A stretch of 64,000 bases of DNA, taken from Streptomyces sp. NBC_00162. GTDB lineage: Bacteria; Actinomycetota; Actinomycetes; Streptomycetales; Streptomycetaceae. Position 1 is the first letter of the stretch. Each line of letters begins with the position of its first letter. Below the pieces are notes generated by a model. That model was not told the origin of the DNA. It searched no databases and was given only the letters and a program-made list of their open reading frames with translations. The stretch covers positions 6,510,001-6,574,000 of the forward strand of contig NZ_CP102509.1 in the NCBI RefSeq assembly GCF_024611995.1, written 5' to 3'. Made by a program: the position numbers and the translations under genes. Shown here piece after piece: positions 54,502 to 63,075 of this stretch.

Positions 54502-54888
54502 GTGACCTCGACGAACCTGAAGATCACCATCAACGCGGCGGCGGGCTCGGCCGCGCCGTACGAACAGCTGCGCGCGCAGATCGCCGACCGGGCACGGTCG
54601 GGCAGGCTGCCGGCGGGCTTCAAGCTGCCGACGGTACGGGGGCTGGCGGAGGAGCTGGGACTCGCGGCCAACACCGTCGCGAAGGCGTACCGGGCGCTCG
54701 AGGCGGACGGGGTGATCGAGACGCGGGGCCGGAACGGGACCTTCGTCGCCGCGGCGGAGGGCGAATCCCGCGAGGCCGCGGCCGCCGCGCAGGCGTTCGC
54801 GGACCGGGCCCACCGGCTGGGCCTGACCGAGGCCGAGGCCCTGTCGGCGGCGGCCGACGCGGTCCGGGCCCGGTACGCCGCCCGGTAG
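54502..54888 (+). CDS. GntR-family regulator, YtrA-like
   Basis: A 128-aa regulator with an N-terminal winged helix ('PYEQLRAQIADRARSGRLPA', then K-L-P-T-V-R-G-L-A-E-E-L-G-L-A-A-N-T-V-A at residues 48-67). It has only a short helical C-terminus, as in the YtrA subfamily. Such proteins often control ABC transporters; here the nearest genes are a divergent GNAT/DUF402 operon and a convergent AAA ATPase. Its 3' end nearly touches the AAA gene, with a GTAGTCC/GGACTAC dyad over both stops. Confidence 0.88.
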   Translation: MTSTNLKITINAAAGSAAPYEQLRAQIADRARSGRLPAGFKLPTVRGLAEELGLAANTVAKAYRALEADGVIETRGRNGTFVAAAEGESREAAAAAQAFADRAHRLGLTEAEALSAAADAVRARYAAR

Positions 54889-54895
54889 TCCCGGA

Positions 54896-55993
54896 CTACA
54901 GGTAGAGCCCCGCCTCGGAGGTGTGCGGCTGGGGCGGGAGGACCGCCGCCGGGCCCGTGCCGCGGCGCAGCGCGAAGAGCTCGGCCAGGCTCGCGCCCTC
55001 GCGGGAGACGCCCTCGTCCGTGCCCAGCCAGTCCACCGCCTCGCGGTGGGTCAGCCGGCCCACCTCGATGCGGGCCAGGCAGCGCCCCGGCCGGACCACC
55101 GCGGGGTGGAGCCGCTCGAGGTCCTCGTTCGTCGTGACGCCGACCAGGACGTTGCGGCCCTGCCCCAGCAGACCGTCCGTCAGGTTCAGCAGCCGCGACA
55201 GCGCCTGCCCCGCCGTGTGCCGGGCCTCGCCGCGGATCAGCTCGTCGCAGTCCTCCAGCAGCAGCAGCCGCCAGCGGCCCTTCGCCGTGCCCTCCTCCTC
55301 GCCGATCGCGATGTCCATCAGGTAGCCCACGTCGTTGAACAGCCGCTCCGGGTCCAGGACGCAGTCCACCTGGCACCAGTCCCGCCAGGAACGCGCCAGC
55401 GTGCGCAGCGCCGAGGTCTTGCCGGTGCCCGGCGGACCGTGCAGCAGGAGCAGCCGGCCCGCGATGTCGTCCGGAGTCACCTTCATCAGCCGGTCCATCG
55501 CCCCGGCCACCGGCGCCGTGTAGTTGGGCCGGACCTCGGGCCAGGTCCCGGCCGCGATCTGGCGGGTCGTCCGGTACGGGCCGCGGCGCGGGGAGACGTA
55601 CCAGAACCCCATCGTGACGTTCTCCGGCTGCGGTTCGGGGTCGTCCTGCACCCCTTCCGTGGCCTTGCCGAGCACCCCGGCGGCGAGTTCGTCGCTGACC
55701 GCCGTCACGGTGACGTCCGCGCCCCGGCTCCAGCGGGAGACGAGCATGGTCCAGCCCTCGCCCTCGGCGAGGGTGGCGCTGCGGTCGCTGTCGCGCGCCG
55801 AGCGCAGCACGGTGGCCTCGGGCGGCAGCATGGTGGCGCCCGGCTTGACCCGGTCGATCGACACGCTGTGCGAGAACGGCTGCTCGCCGGACGCGAACCG
55901 GCCGAGGAACAGCGCATCGACGACGTCCGACGGCGAATCGCTGTCGTCGACGTTGAGCCGGATCGGCAGCGCGTCATGCGGGTTGGCTGGCAT
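54896..55993 (-). CDS. AAA+ ATPase with DUF5925 N-terminal domain
   Basis: A 365-aa protein. The N-terminal 150 residues ('PIRLNVDDSDSPSDVVDALF') form the DUF5925 module. The C-terminal AAA+ core has Walker A 'LLHGPPGTGKTSALRTLARS', Walker B L-L-L-L-E-D-C-D-E, sensor 1 'VLVGVTTNEDL' and 'HPAVVRPGRCLARIEVGRLT' (arginine-finger region). It resembles BCS1/Cdc48-like remodelling ATPases. The cellular target is unknown. The start is either ATG 55993 or ATG 56002; neither has a clear SD. Confidence 0.85.
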   Translation of the reverse strand: MPANPHDALPIRLNVDDSDSPSDVVDALFLGRFASGEQPFSHSVSIDRVKPGATMLPPEATVLRSARDSDRSATLAEGEGWTMLVSRWSRGADVTVTAVSDELAAGVLGKATEGVQDDPEPQPENVTMGFWYVSPRRGPYRTTRQIAAGTWPEVRPNYTAPVAGAMDRLMKVTPDDIAGRLLLLHGPPGTGKTSALRTLARSWRDWCQVDCVLDPERLFNDVGYLMDIAIGEEEGTAKGRWRLLLLEDCDELIRGEARHTAGQALSRLLNLTDGLLGQGRNVLVGVTTNEDLERLHPAVVRPGRCLARIEVGRLTHREAVDWLGTDEGVSREGASLAELFALRRGTGPAAVLPPQPHTSEAGLYL

Positions 55994-56086
55994 GGCGCCC
56001 ATGATCCGGCACACGGTGCCCCCGTGCACCCGTGTTTCGCCGGAACGAGTGGACGGGTTCCCTCTTCAAACGCATCGGGAGTGAAG

Positions 56087-56112
56087 ATTCGGGCAGCAAC
56101 TCTGCCCCGAAT
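56087..56112. other. Hairpin-forming dyad upstream of SGNH hydrolase gene
   Basis: ATTCGGGCAG pairs with CTGCCCCGAAT (one bulged base) around a 5-nt loop, 82 nt before the SGNH start and 94 nt before the AAA gene start on the other strand. It could be an operator or a leader hairpin. Confidence 0.3.
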
Positions 56113-56193
56113 ATTCTTGGCATGAACACTTCCAGCCAACCCCGGCTCCTTGTACCACGGACTCAGGAGTAACCCCCACAAGGAGCCGCACAC

Positions 56194-57006
56194 ATGAGCA
56201 TGAGACTGTCGCGCTTCGCTGCCCTCGCCTCCTCCGTCTTATTGGCCGCGGGCGCCGCCCTGTTCGGCGCCGGCCAGGCGGCCGCCGCCGCCCAGGCCGA
56301 CTTCGGATACGTCGCCCTCGGCGACTCGTACTCCTCCGGCGTCGGCGCCGGCAACTACGACAGCGGGAGCGGCGCCTGCAAGCGCACCACCCGCGCCTAC
56401 CCGGCCCTGTGGGCCGCCGCCCACGCCCCGCAGACCTTCTCCTTCACCGCGTGCTCGGGCGCCCGTACGGGTGATGTGCTCTCCGGCCAGCTCGCCCCGC
56501 TGAACTCCGGCACCGACCTGGTCAGCATCACCATCGGCGGCAACGACGCCGGATTCTCCGACGTCATGACGACCTGTGTGCTCCAGTCCGAGTCCACCTG
56601 CGTCAACCGTGTGAACCAGGCCAAGGCGTACGTCGACTCCACCCTCCCCGGCCAGCTCGACCAGGTCTACAACGCCATCGACAGCCGCTCCCCGAACGCC
56701 CGTGTCGTCGTCATCGGCTATCCCCGCTTCTACAAGCTGAACGGCACCTGCACCACCGGCCTGACCGAAGGCGAACGCGCCGCCATCAACGGCGCGGCCG
56801 ACCACCTCAACGCCGCCATCGCCAAGCGCGCCGCCGACCACGGATTCACCTTCGCCTCGGTCGCCGGAGCCTTCACCGGCCACGAGATCTGCTCCGGCAG
56901 CGCGTGGCTGCACAGCGTCAACTGGCTCAACATCGGAGAGTCGTACCACCCGACCGCCGCCGGACAGTCCAGCGGCTACCTGCCCGTCTTCACCAACGCC
57001 GCCTGA
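56194..57006 (+). CDS. Secreted SGNH/GDSL lipase-esterase
   Basis: A 270-aa extracellular hydrolase. The signal peptide is residues 1-32 (A-A-A-A-Q-A). Block I 'VALGDSYSSGVGAG' holds the nucleophile Ser, block III 'TIGGNDAGF' the oxyanion Asn, and block V 'SYHPTAAGQ' the His. Six Cys fit the three disulphides of Streptomyces SGNH lipases/phospholipases (S. rimosus lipase type). AAGGAG lies 8 nt before ATG 56194. Single gene. Confidence 0.95.
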   Translation: MSMRLSRFAALASSVLLAAGAALFGAGQAAAAAQADFGYVALGDSYSSGVGAGNYDSGSGACKRTTRAYPALWAAAHAPQTFSFTACSGARTGDVLSGQLAPLNSGTDLVSITIGGNDAGFSDVMTTCVLQSESTCVNRVNQAKAYVDSTLPGQLDQVYNAIDSRSPNARVVVIGYPRFYKLNGTCTTGLTEGERAAINGAADHLNAAIAKRAADHGFTFASVAGAFTGHEICSGSAWLHSVNWLNIGESYHPTAAGQSSGYLPVFTNAA

Positions 57007-57010
57007 CCGG

Positions 57011-58663
57011 CTAAGGACTGACGGACGGTCCCGCCGTCAAAGCGGCCGGCGGGCTCGGTGACGCACTCGCGCCAGGGGAGGAGGCCCCGCTCGTCGGGGT
57101 CTCCTCCTCGCACGTCACGGAGGTGGCGACCCACTGGGTGGCCACCTCGGCGTCCCCCCGCACCTCCAGCCGCACCGCGTCCTCGAAGCCCGCGCCCGGC
57201 ACGTGCGTGAGCTCGGTGTGCTCCAGCTGCCGGCTCCTCGGCCCGCTCTCCTCGTACGTGAGGGACTGCCAGCCGGGACCGGAGGTCTTCCCGCTCCGCG
57301 TGGCCCAGCGGTACTCCAGCCGGGCCGGAGTGCGCTCCACCTCCACGGTGGCGGTGAAGGAGGGCGCGCGCTCCGCGGGCGGCGGGCAGCTGCCGCTGTA
57401 CGAGGCGCGCACGGTGTCCACGTACACCGAGAGGTGCTGCCCCGGGGTCGCGGAAGCCGAAGCCGAAGCGGAGGCCGAGGCGGACGGGGGTGCGGAAGCA
57501 GGCGTGGTGGCGGCCTGGGCGGTGGTCGCCGAGCCCGTCGCCCCGGCTCCGCCGCTGCCGGCGTCCGCATCGTCCCGGTCCTTCAGCAGCAGCCAGCCCA
57601 GGGCGGCCAGCGCCAGCAGCAGCACCACGATCCCGGCGGTGAGCACCGCACCGGCCCGGCCCTCGCGCGGAGCCTGCGCGGGCGTGGGCATCGGCGGCGT
57701 GGGCTTCCCGTACGGCTCCCCGTACGGGGCGGGCCGCGGTTCCTGCCGGTGGTGCCGGGCGACGGCCGTCGGCGAGTCCGGCCCCGACACCGGCCCGCCG
57801 GAGGCCCGTACGGCCCCGCCCGCGCCCACCACCCGCAGCATCCGGGTCGCCTCCGCCGCCGGCAGCCGCTCGGCCGGGTCCTTCCGCAGCAGCCCCTCCA
57901 GGACGGGCTCCAGCGGCCCGGCCCGGTGCGGTGGCGGCAACTCCGCGTCCACCACGGCCCGCAGCGTGTCCACCGGGGTCGCCTGCCGGAACGGCGAGAC
58001 CCCCTCGACGGCCGCGTACAGCATGATCCCGAGCGACCAGAGATCCGACTCGGGTCCCGGATCGCGCCCCAACGCCCGCTCCGGCGCGAGGAATTCGGGG
58101 GAGCCGACCACCTCGCCGGTCATGGTGATCGCCGATGAGCCCTCCAGGCTCGCGATCCCGAAATCGCTCAGCACCACCCGGCCGTCATTGGCGATCAGCA
58201 CGTTCGCGGGCTTCACGTCCCGGTGCAGCACCCCTGCCTCGTGCGCGGAGCGCAGCGCGGCCAGCACCTGTTCCCCGAGGTGCGCGGCGCGCTGCGGGGT
58301 CATCGGCCCCTCGGCCTCCAGTACGTCGGCCAGCGAGAGCCCGCGCACCAGCTCCATCACGATCCAGGGCCGGCCGTCCTCGGAGGCCACGTCGTAGACC
58401 GTGACGACCCCTCGGTGGGACACCCGGGCCGCCGCCCAGGCCTCCCGCTCCAGCCGCCGGTACATCCGCTGGAGTTCGGCGGGCTCCAGTCCGGCGGGCG
58501 CCCGTACCTCCTTGACGGCGACCTCGCGGGCCAGCACCTCGTCGCGGGCCCGCCACACGATGCCCATTCCGCCCCGGCCGAGGGGATCCAGCAGGCGGTA
58601 CCGGCCCGCGATGACACGATCGGGGCTCGATTCCCCGTCCACACCGGCCACATTCCCACTCAC
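57011..58663 (-). CDS. Transmembrane Ser/Thr protein kinase (PknB-like), no PASTA repeats
   Basis: A 550-aa Hanks-type kinase. The Gly-rich loop is 'LGRGGMGIVWRARDEVLARE', the catalytic loop H-R-D-V-K-P-A-N-V-L and the metal loop D-F-G-I-A. 'GSPEFLAPERALG' is the P+1 region. A Pro-rich juxtamembrane stretch leads to one helix ('VLTAGIVVLLLALAALGWLL') at about residues 340-360. Outside is a (S-A)n linker and a roughly 110-residue beta-type domain ('VYVDTVRASYSGSCPPP', 'EYRWATRSGKTSG') with two Cys, instead of PASTA repeats. GTG 58663 has GGGGGG upstream. The extracellular domain is the likely sensor; its ligand is unknown. Confidence 0.93.
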   Translation of the reverse strand: MSGNVAGVDGESSPDRVIAGRYRLLDPLGRGGMGIVWRARDEVLAREVAVKEVRAPAGLEPAELQRMYRRLEREAWAAARVSHRGVVTVYDVASEDGRPWIVMELVRGLSLADVLEAEGPMTPQRAAHLGEQVLAALRSAHEAGVLHRDVKPANVLIANDGRVVLSDFGIASLEGSSAITMTGEVVGSPEFLAPERALGRDPGPESDLWSLGIMLYAAVEGVSPFRQATPVDTLRAVVDAELPPPHRAGPLEPVLEGLLRKDPAERLPAAEATRMLRVVGAGGAVRASGGPVSGPDSPTAVARHHRQEPRPAPYGEPYGKPTPPMPTPAQAPREGRAGAVLTAGIVVLLLALAALGWLLLKDRDDADAGSGGAGATGSATTAQAATTPASAPPSASASASASASATPGQHLSVYVDTVRASYSGSCPPPAERAPSFTATVEVERTPARLEYRWATRSGKTSGPGWQSLTYEESGPRSRQLEHTELTHVPGAGFEDAVRLEVRGDAEVATQWVATSVTCEEETPTSGASSPGASASPSPPAALTAGPSVSP

Positions 58664-58873
58664 ACGACCCCCCACGCGTCACGAGGTGATCACTCCAAGT
58701 TAGCGCAGTGCGCGCGAAGTGGCTCCTGTCGTGACGTGACTCGCATCCAGGTCCTCCCGAGCCGGTCTGCCTGTGCGGAGAGTGACTGTCGACTCCGCTG
58801 AGTAATCGTCAACTCCCCGTAGTGGTAGGGGTAATTCACACCACCGGGATACCCGAGCGCGACGCGGGGACGA

Positions 58874-58879
58874 TAGGGT
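58874..58879 (+). promoter_or_regulatory. Candidate -10 for the small 58924 gene
   Basis: TAGGGT lies 45 nt before ATG 58924. No clear -35 hexamer is seen. Confidence 0.3.
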
Positions 58880-58923
58880 TAACCTGCCCGGGCCGGGTGC
58901 CCTCGTACGGGTGGGGAGAGAAC

Positions 58924-59193
58924 ATGGAACAGATAGCAATGCGCAGCAGGCCGCCTCGCGTGCCTGCCATCACTTGCGGCAGCAGCGCGACCAGCTCGCG
59001 CCTCGACCGCCATCTCGCCGTGCTGGGCGGACCTGCCGTCCCGCACCGGGAGAGCGCCGAGGCGACCCTGCTGATGCGCGAGCTCACCTCCCGCGACCAC
59101 ACGCACCGCCTGCGGAGCCGGAGCGCGCGCGTCGCGCTCTTCGCGCCGCTGCGCCGTCTGCGTCGCACGCTCTTCGGCAGCCGCCGCTCGTAA
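58924..59193 (+). CDS. Small basic hypothetical protein
   Basis: An 89-aa Arg/Ser-rich protein (pI clearly basic), ATG 58924 with GGGGAGAG 6 nt upstream. The central part 'DRHLAVLGGPAVPHRESAEA' and 'TLLMRELTSRDH' looks ordered. The C-terminus is strongly basic (R-R-L-R-R-T-L-F-G-S-R-R-S). No motif is recognised. The strong SD and codon bias support a real gene. Confidence 0.7.
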   Translation: MEQIAMRSRPPRVPAITCGSSATSSRLDRHLAVLGGPAVPHRESAEATLLMRELTSRDHTHRLRSRSARVALFAPLRRLRRTLFGSRRS

Positions 59194-59249
59194 CAGTCCC
59201 CGTACCGCAGCCCTTCCTCCGGCTCGGTTCCGTCTCCGGCTCCCCGGCC

Positions 59250-60467
59250 CTACGCCACCACACCTTCCCGGCGCAGTTCCGAGATCTGCGCGTCCGTCAT
59301 CCCCAGGGCGCGCAGCAGGGTCTCGGTGTGTTCACCCAGCGCGGGCACCGCACCCATGTGCGGTGCCGCGCCGCCCGGCAGTCCGATCGGCGGGAGCAGG
59401 GCCCGCAGCGGACCGGCCGGTGATCCCACCTCCCGCCAGCGGTCCCGGGCCGCGAGCTGCGGGTGGGCGGCCAGCTGGGCCACCGAGTTCAGCCGCGCGC
59501 AGGCGATGCCCGCCGCCTCCAGCCGACCGATCGCCTCGTCCGCGCCCAGCCGGCCCAGGGCCTGCGCCACCACCGCGTCGGTCTTCTCCCGGTTGCCGGT
59601 GCGCGCCGCGTTCGTCGCGTACCCCGGATCCTCGGCCAACTCAGGCCGCTCCAGCACCTGTTGCGCGAGGCGCCGCCACTCCCGGTCGTTCTGCACCGAC
59701 AGCAGCACCCGGTCCCCGTCGGCCGTGGCGTAGGCGTCGTAGGGCGCGATCACCGCGTGCGCGAGACCGGTCCGTACGGGCTGCTCGCCGCCGTGCATGG
59801 TGTGGTGCAGCGGATGCCCCATCCACTCGGCGAGCGCGTCCAGCATGGACACCTCCACCCTGCCTCCGCGCCCGGTGACACCGCGGCGCAGCAGGGCCGC
59901 GAGCACCCCCGAGAAGGCGTACATGGCCGCGGCGATGTCCGCTGCCGGGATCCCCGCCTTGACGGGCTGCTCGGGGGTGCCGGTCACCGAGACCAGGCCC
60001 GCCTCGCACTGCACGAGCATGTCGTAGGCGCGCTTGTGGGCGTACGGACCCTCGGCGCCGTAGCCGGAGACGTCCACGGCGACCAGCCGCGGGTAACGCG
60101 CGCACAGCGCGGCCGAGTCGAGCCCGAGCCGGGCCGCCGCCCCCTGCGCGAGGTTCTGTACGAAGACGTCGGCGCCGGTCAGCAGGGAGTGCAGGATCTC
60201 CCGGCCGCGCGGGTCCTTCAGGTCGAGCGCGAGCGACTCCTTGCCGCGGTTGGCCCACACGAAGTGCGAGGCGAGGCCGTGCGCGGTGGTGTCGTAGGCG
60301 CGCGCGAAGTCGCCGCCGTCGGGGCGCTCGACCTTGATCACCCGGGCGCCGAGGTCGGCGAGCTGGCGGGTGGCGAAGGGGGCCGAGACGGCCTGTTCGA
60401 CGGCGACGACGGTGATGCCGGCGAGGGGGAGGGGCTCGGGTGCGGGCGCGGCGCTTTCGGTGTCCAT
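59250..60467 (-). CDS. Family III CoA-transferase (CaiB/BaiF)
   Basis: A 405-aa CoA-transferase. 'LADLGARVIKVERPDGGDFA' and 'NRGKESLALDLKDPRGREIL' are N-terminal signatures. The catalytic Asp lies in 'RAYDMLVQCEAGL'. 'MYAFSGVLAALLRRGVTGRG' and 'GGRVEVSMLDALAEWMGHPL' follow. It moves CoA between carboxylic acids through a mixed-anhydride/thioester mechanism. The donor and acceptor are unknown and no dehydrogenase adjoins it. ATG 60467. It is convergent with a small hypothetical gene and downstream of the ABC exporter on the same strand. Confidence 0.9.
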   Translation of the reverse strand: MDTESAAPAPEPLPLAGITVVAVEQAVSAPFATRQLADLGARVIKVERPDGGDFARAYDTTAHGLASHFVWANRGKESLALDLKDPRGREILHSLLTGADVFVQNLAQGAAARLGLDSAALCARYPRLVAVDVSGYGAEGPYAHKRAYDMLVQCEAGLVSVTGTPEQPVKAGIPAADIAAAMYAFSGVLAALLRRGVTGRGGRVEVSMLDALAEWMGHPLHHTMHGGEQPVRTGLAHAVIAPYDAYATADGDRVLLSVQNDREWRRLAQQVLERPELAEDPGYATNAARTGNREKTDAVVAQALGRLGADEAIGRLEAAGIACARLNSVAQLAAHPQLAARDRWREVGSPAGPLRALLPPIGLPGGAAPHMGAVPALGEHTETLLRALGMTDAQISELRREGVVA

Positions 60468-60519
60468 GGCACCGATGCCTATCCCGTTCCGCCCTGTCCT
60501 GTCACCCCCCTCCCGGACC

Positions 60520-61311
60520 TCAGGGTGCGAGGCCGCGCGCGAACCGGCGGGTGGCCAGCGGCGCGAAGAGCGCGAGGAGGACGAGCGACCACGCGACGGC
60601 CCCTGCGACCGGGTGGGCGGCGGGCCAGGCGGCACCCGCCGCCGCCTCGGCCCCGGCGTTGCCGCACAGCTCGCGCACGGCGGTCGCGACGGCGCTGATC
60701 GGGTTCCACTCGGCGACCGTACGGAGCCACGCGGGGAGCCCGGCGGTCGGCAGGTACGCGCTGGACAGCATCGGCAGGACGAAGGTGGCGCCGCCGAGCT
60801 GGCCGGCCGCCTCCTCGCTCTTGCTCAGCAGCCCGAGGTACGTCCCGACCCACGCGGTGGCGAAGCGGAACAGCAGCAGCAGGCCGAAGGCCCCCAGCGC
60901 GCCCGGCAGGCCGTTCTCGATGCGCCAGCCCATCGCCAGCCCCACCAGCATCAGCGGCACCATGGAGACAGCGGTGGTGAGCAGATCGGCGGCGGTCTGC
61001 CCGAGCGGCACGGCGCCGCGGCTCATCGGCAGCGTCCGGAACCGGTCCATCACCCCGCGGTGGGCGTCCTGCGCGGCGGTGAACATGCCGGTCATCAGCC
61101 CGTTCGCGGCGGTCGCGGCGAGCAGTCCGGGGACCAGGAACTCGCGGTACTCGGCGCCCGGCATGGCGAGCGCGCTGCCGAAGACGTAGCCGAAGAACAG
61201 CAGCATGGTGATCGGCATGGTCTGGGTGAGGATCGGCAGCGCGGGGGCGTGCCGGGCCTTCTGGAGCTGGCGGGTGAGAACGGCTCCGCCGTCGGACAGC
61301 AGGTTGCTCAT
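60520..61311 (-). CDS. ABC-2 type permease (DrrB-like)
   Basis: A 263-aa membrane subunit with six hydrophobic helices. 'RHAPALPILTQTMPITMLLF' then F-G-Y-V-F-G-S near the start and 'EFLVPGLLAATAANGLMTGM' are typical of daunorubicin-resistance-type permeases; 'DRFRTLPMSRGAVPLGQTAA' is the coupling-helix region. It overlaps the ATPase gene by ATGA, so both are made from one transcript and form an exporter together. Confidence 0.92.
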   Translation of the reverse strand: MSNLLSDGGAVLTRQLQKARHAPALPILTQTMPITMLLFFGYVFGSALAMPGAEYREFLVPGLLAATAANGLMTGMFTAAQDAHRGVMDRFRTLPMSRGAVPLGQTAADLLTTAVSMVPLMLVGLAMGWRIENGLPGALGAFGLLLLFRFATAWVGTYLGLLSKSEEAAGQLGGATFVLPMLSSAYLPTAGLPAWLRTVAEWNPISAVATAVRELCGNAGAEAAAGAAWPAAHPVAGAVAWSLVLLALFAPLATRRFARGLAP

Positions 61312-62276
61312 GCGGCGTGCTCCTTCTGGGCGGTGGGCGTGGGGATCCGGGTGAGGCGCAGGAACACCTCGTCGAGGGTGGGCGGACGCAGGCTCGCGTC
61401 GGTGACCGGGACCCCGGCCGTGTCGAGCTCGCGGATGATCCGGGGCAGGGTGAGCCCGGTGTCGAGCACGGTGACGCCGACGGTCAGCCGTTCCCCGTCG
61501 AGCACCGGCCGGCCGCCGGTGAGCTGGTCCAGTACGGCGGCGGCGCCGGGGAGGGCCTCGCGCGCGGCGACGGTGACCTCGGCGTAGGCGCCGATCCGGG
61601 CCTTCAGCTCCGCCGGGGTGCCCGTGGCGACCGCCCGGCCCTGGTCGACGACCACGATGTCGTCGGCCAGCCGGTCGGCCTCCTCCAGGTACTGGGTGGT
61701 CAGCAGCACGGTGGTCCCCTCGGCGGCGAGCGCCCGTACCGCGGCCCAGATCTGCTCGCGCGCCGCCGGGTCGAGGCCGGTGGTCGGCTCGTCGAGGAAG
61801 AGCACGCGGGGGCGGGTGATCAGTCCGGCCGCCAGGTCCAGGCGCCGCTTCATGCCGCCCGACCAGGTGCCTGCGACCCGGTCGGCGGCCTCGCCGAGCC
61901 CGAAGCGCTCCAGTAGTTCGCCGGCGCGCTCGCGGCCCGCGGAGCCGCGCAGTCCGGCGAGGCGGGCGAAGAGCCGCAGGTTCTCGCGGCCCGTCAGGTC
62001 CCCGTCGACGGAGGCGTACTGGCCGGTGACCCCGATGGCGCGGCGGACGGCCGCGGGGTCGCGGGTGACGTCGTGGCCGGCCACGAGGGCGCGGCCGCCG
62101 GTGGGTGCGGTGAGGGTGGTGAGGATCCGGACGGCGGTGGTCTTGCCCGCGCCGTTGGGGCCGAGGAGACCGCAGACCGTGCCCTCGGGCACGGCGAGGT
62201 CGAGGCCGCGCAGGGCGTGGACCTGCCCGTAGTTCTTCTCCAAACCCTCACTAAGTACAGCGTACGTAGTCGTCAT
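61308..62276 (-). CDS. ABC exporter ATPase (DrrA-like)
   Basis: A 322-aa ATPase. Walker A is L-L-G-P-N-G-A-G-K-T-T, the signature is W-S-G-G-M-K-R-R-L-D, and Walker B/H-loop is 'LFLDEPTTGLDP' with 'LLTTQYLEEADRL'. The C-terminal extension ending 'PPTLDEVFLRLT' is of the DrrA/CcmA-like drug-export subgroup. ATG 62276 (a GTG at 62285 is an alternative). The first codons overlap a dyad resembling the operator in the promoter region. Export of an antibiotic or lipid is likely. A TetR gene is divergent. Confidence 0.93.
   Translation of the reverse strand: MTTTYAVLSEGLEKNYGQVHALRGLDLAVPEGTVCGLLGPNGAGKTTAVRILTTLTAPTGGRALVAGHDVTRDPAAVRRAIGVTGQYASVDGDLTGRENLRLFARLAGLRGSAGRERAGELLERFGLGEAADRVAGTWSGGMKRRLDLAAGLITRPRVLFLDEPTTGLDPAAREQIWAAVRALAAEGTTVLLTTQYLEEADRLADDIVVVDQGRAVATGTPAELKARIGAYAEVTVAAREALPGAAAVLDQLTGGRPVLDGERLTVGVTVLDTGLTLPRIIRELDTAGVPVTDASLRPPTLDEVFLRLTRIPTPTAQKEHAA
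62251..62269. promoter_or_regulatory. Imperfect dyad in the first codons of the ABC ATPase gene
   Basis: CTAAGTACAGCGTACGTAG: arms CTAAGTAC and GTACGTAG match at 7 of 8 positions around a 3-nt centre, the same architecture as the stronger dyad at 62296-62312. Centres are 44 bp apart. Confidence 0.45.
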
Positions 62277-62295
62277 GTGCGACACCGTACCTCAC

Positions 62296-62312
62296 TACGT
62301 ACGGTGTACGTA
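62296..62312. promoter_or_regulatory. Perfect dyad, probable TetR operator of the ABC exporter
   Basis: TACGTAC-GGT-GTACGTA, 7-bp arms around 3 nt, midway in the 73-bp gap between the divergent ABC and TetR genes. It covers the space where both promoters must lie. Confidence 0.65.
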
Positions 62313-62349
62313 ACTAAGATGGTGGCGAGACGACGAGGTGATCTGAGCG

Positions 62350-63075
62350 ATGACAGCCGGCGGGCGACCCGCTGAACCCGAAGTGATCTGGTCCCGCCCC
62401 CAGCGGGCCGGCCGTGGACCGAGGCCCGCGCACAGCCGCGAGTCGATCGCCGCCGAGGCGGTGCGGATCGCCGACGAGGAGGGCATCGAGGCCGTTTCCA
62501 TGCGGCGCGTGGCCGCCGGGATCGGCGCGGGGACCATGTCCCTCTACAACTACGTGCCGCGCAAGGAGGACCTGTACGAGCTGATGGTCGACGCGGTCAG
62601 CGGGGAGTACGAGTTCACCCCGCCGACCGGCGACTGGCGGGCCGACCTGCTCGCGCTGGCCCGCCAGACGCGGGCGCTGATGCACCGCCACGCGTGGCTG
62701 CCGCGGCTGCTCAGCCCCGTCTACGGCTTCGGCCCGAACGCCCTGCGCTACCTGGAGTACAGCCTGGACTGCCTGGCGCCGCTGGACGTGCCGGACACCG
62801 AGAAGCTCGAGCTCGTCGCCGCGATCAACGGCACCGTCGCGACGTACGTGGCGGGCGAACTGGCGCTGGCCGAGCGGGCCCGGTCGCTGCCCTGGAGCGA
62901 GGCGGAGGAACAGGGCGTACGGGCGGCCTGGCTCGGCTCCCGGCTGGCCACGGGGCAGTACCCGCGGCTGGCGGCGGCCCTCACGGGCGGCGGCCCCGTC
63001 CCCGGTGCGGGGCTGGACATGGCCGCCGTCTTCGACCGTTCGGTGTCGCGGCTGCTGGGTGCCTGGAGTCCGTAA
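62350..63075 (+). CDS. TetR-family regulator with TetR_C_1-like domain
   Basis: A 241-aa regulator. After a basic leader the helix-turn-helix reads 'EAVSMRRVAAGIGAGTMSLY', then N-Y-V-P-R-K-E-D-L at about residues 48-75. The C-terminal ligand domain ('LLSPVYGFGPNALRYLEYSL', 'INGTVATYVAGELAL') is of the type found with drug efflux genes. ATG 62350 is preceded by GAGGTGAT. It is divergent from the DrrAB-like exporter and likely represses both through the dyads between them. Its stop codon lies at the start of a 13-bp tandem repeat. Confidence 0.92.
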   Translation: MTAGGRPAEPEVIWSRPQRAGRGPRPAHSRESIAAEAVRIADEEGIEAVSMRRVAAGIGAGTMSLYNYVPRKEDLYELMVDAVSGEYEFTPPTGDWRADLLALARQTRALMHRHAWLPRLLSPVYGFGPNALRYLEYSLDCLAPLDVPDTEKLELVAAINGTVATYVAGELALAERARSLPWSEAEEQGVRAAWLGSRLATGQYPRLAAALTGGGPVPGAGLDMAAVFDRSVSRLLGAWSP

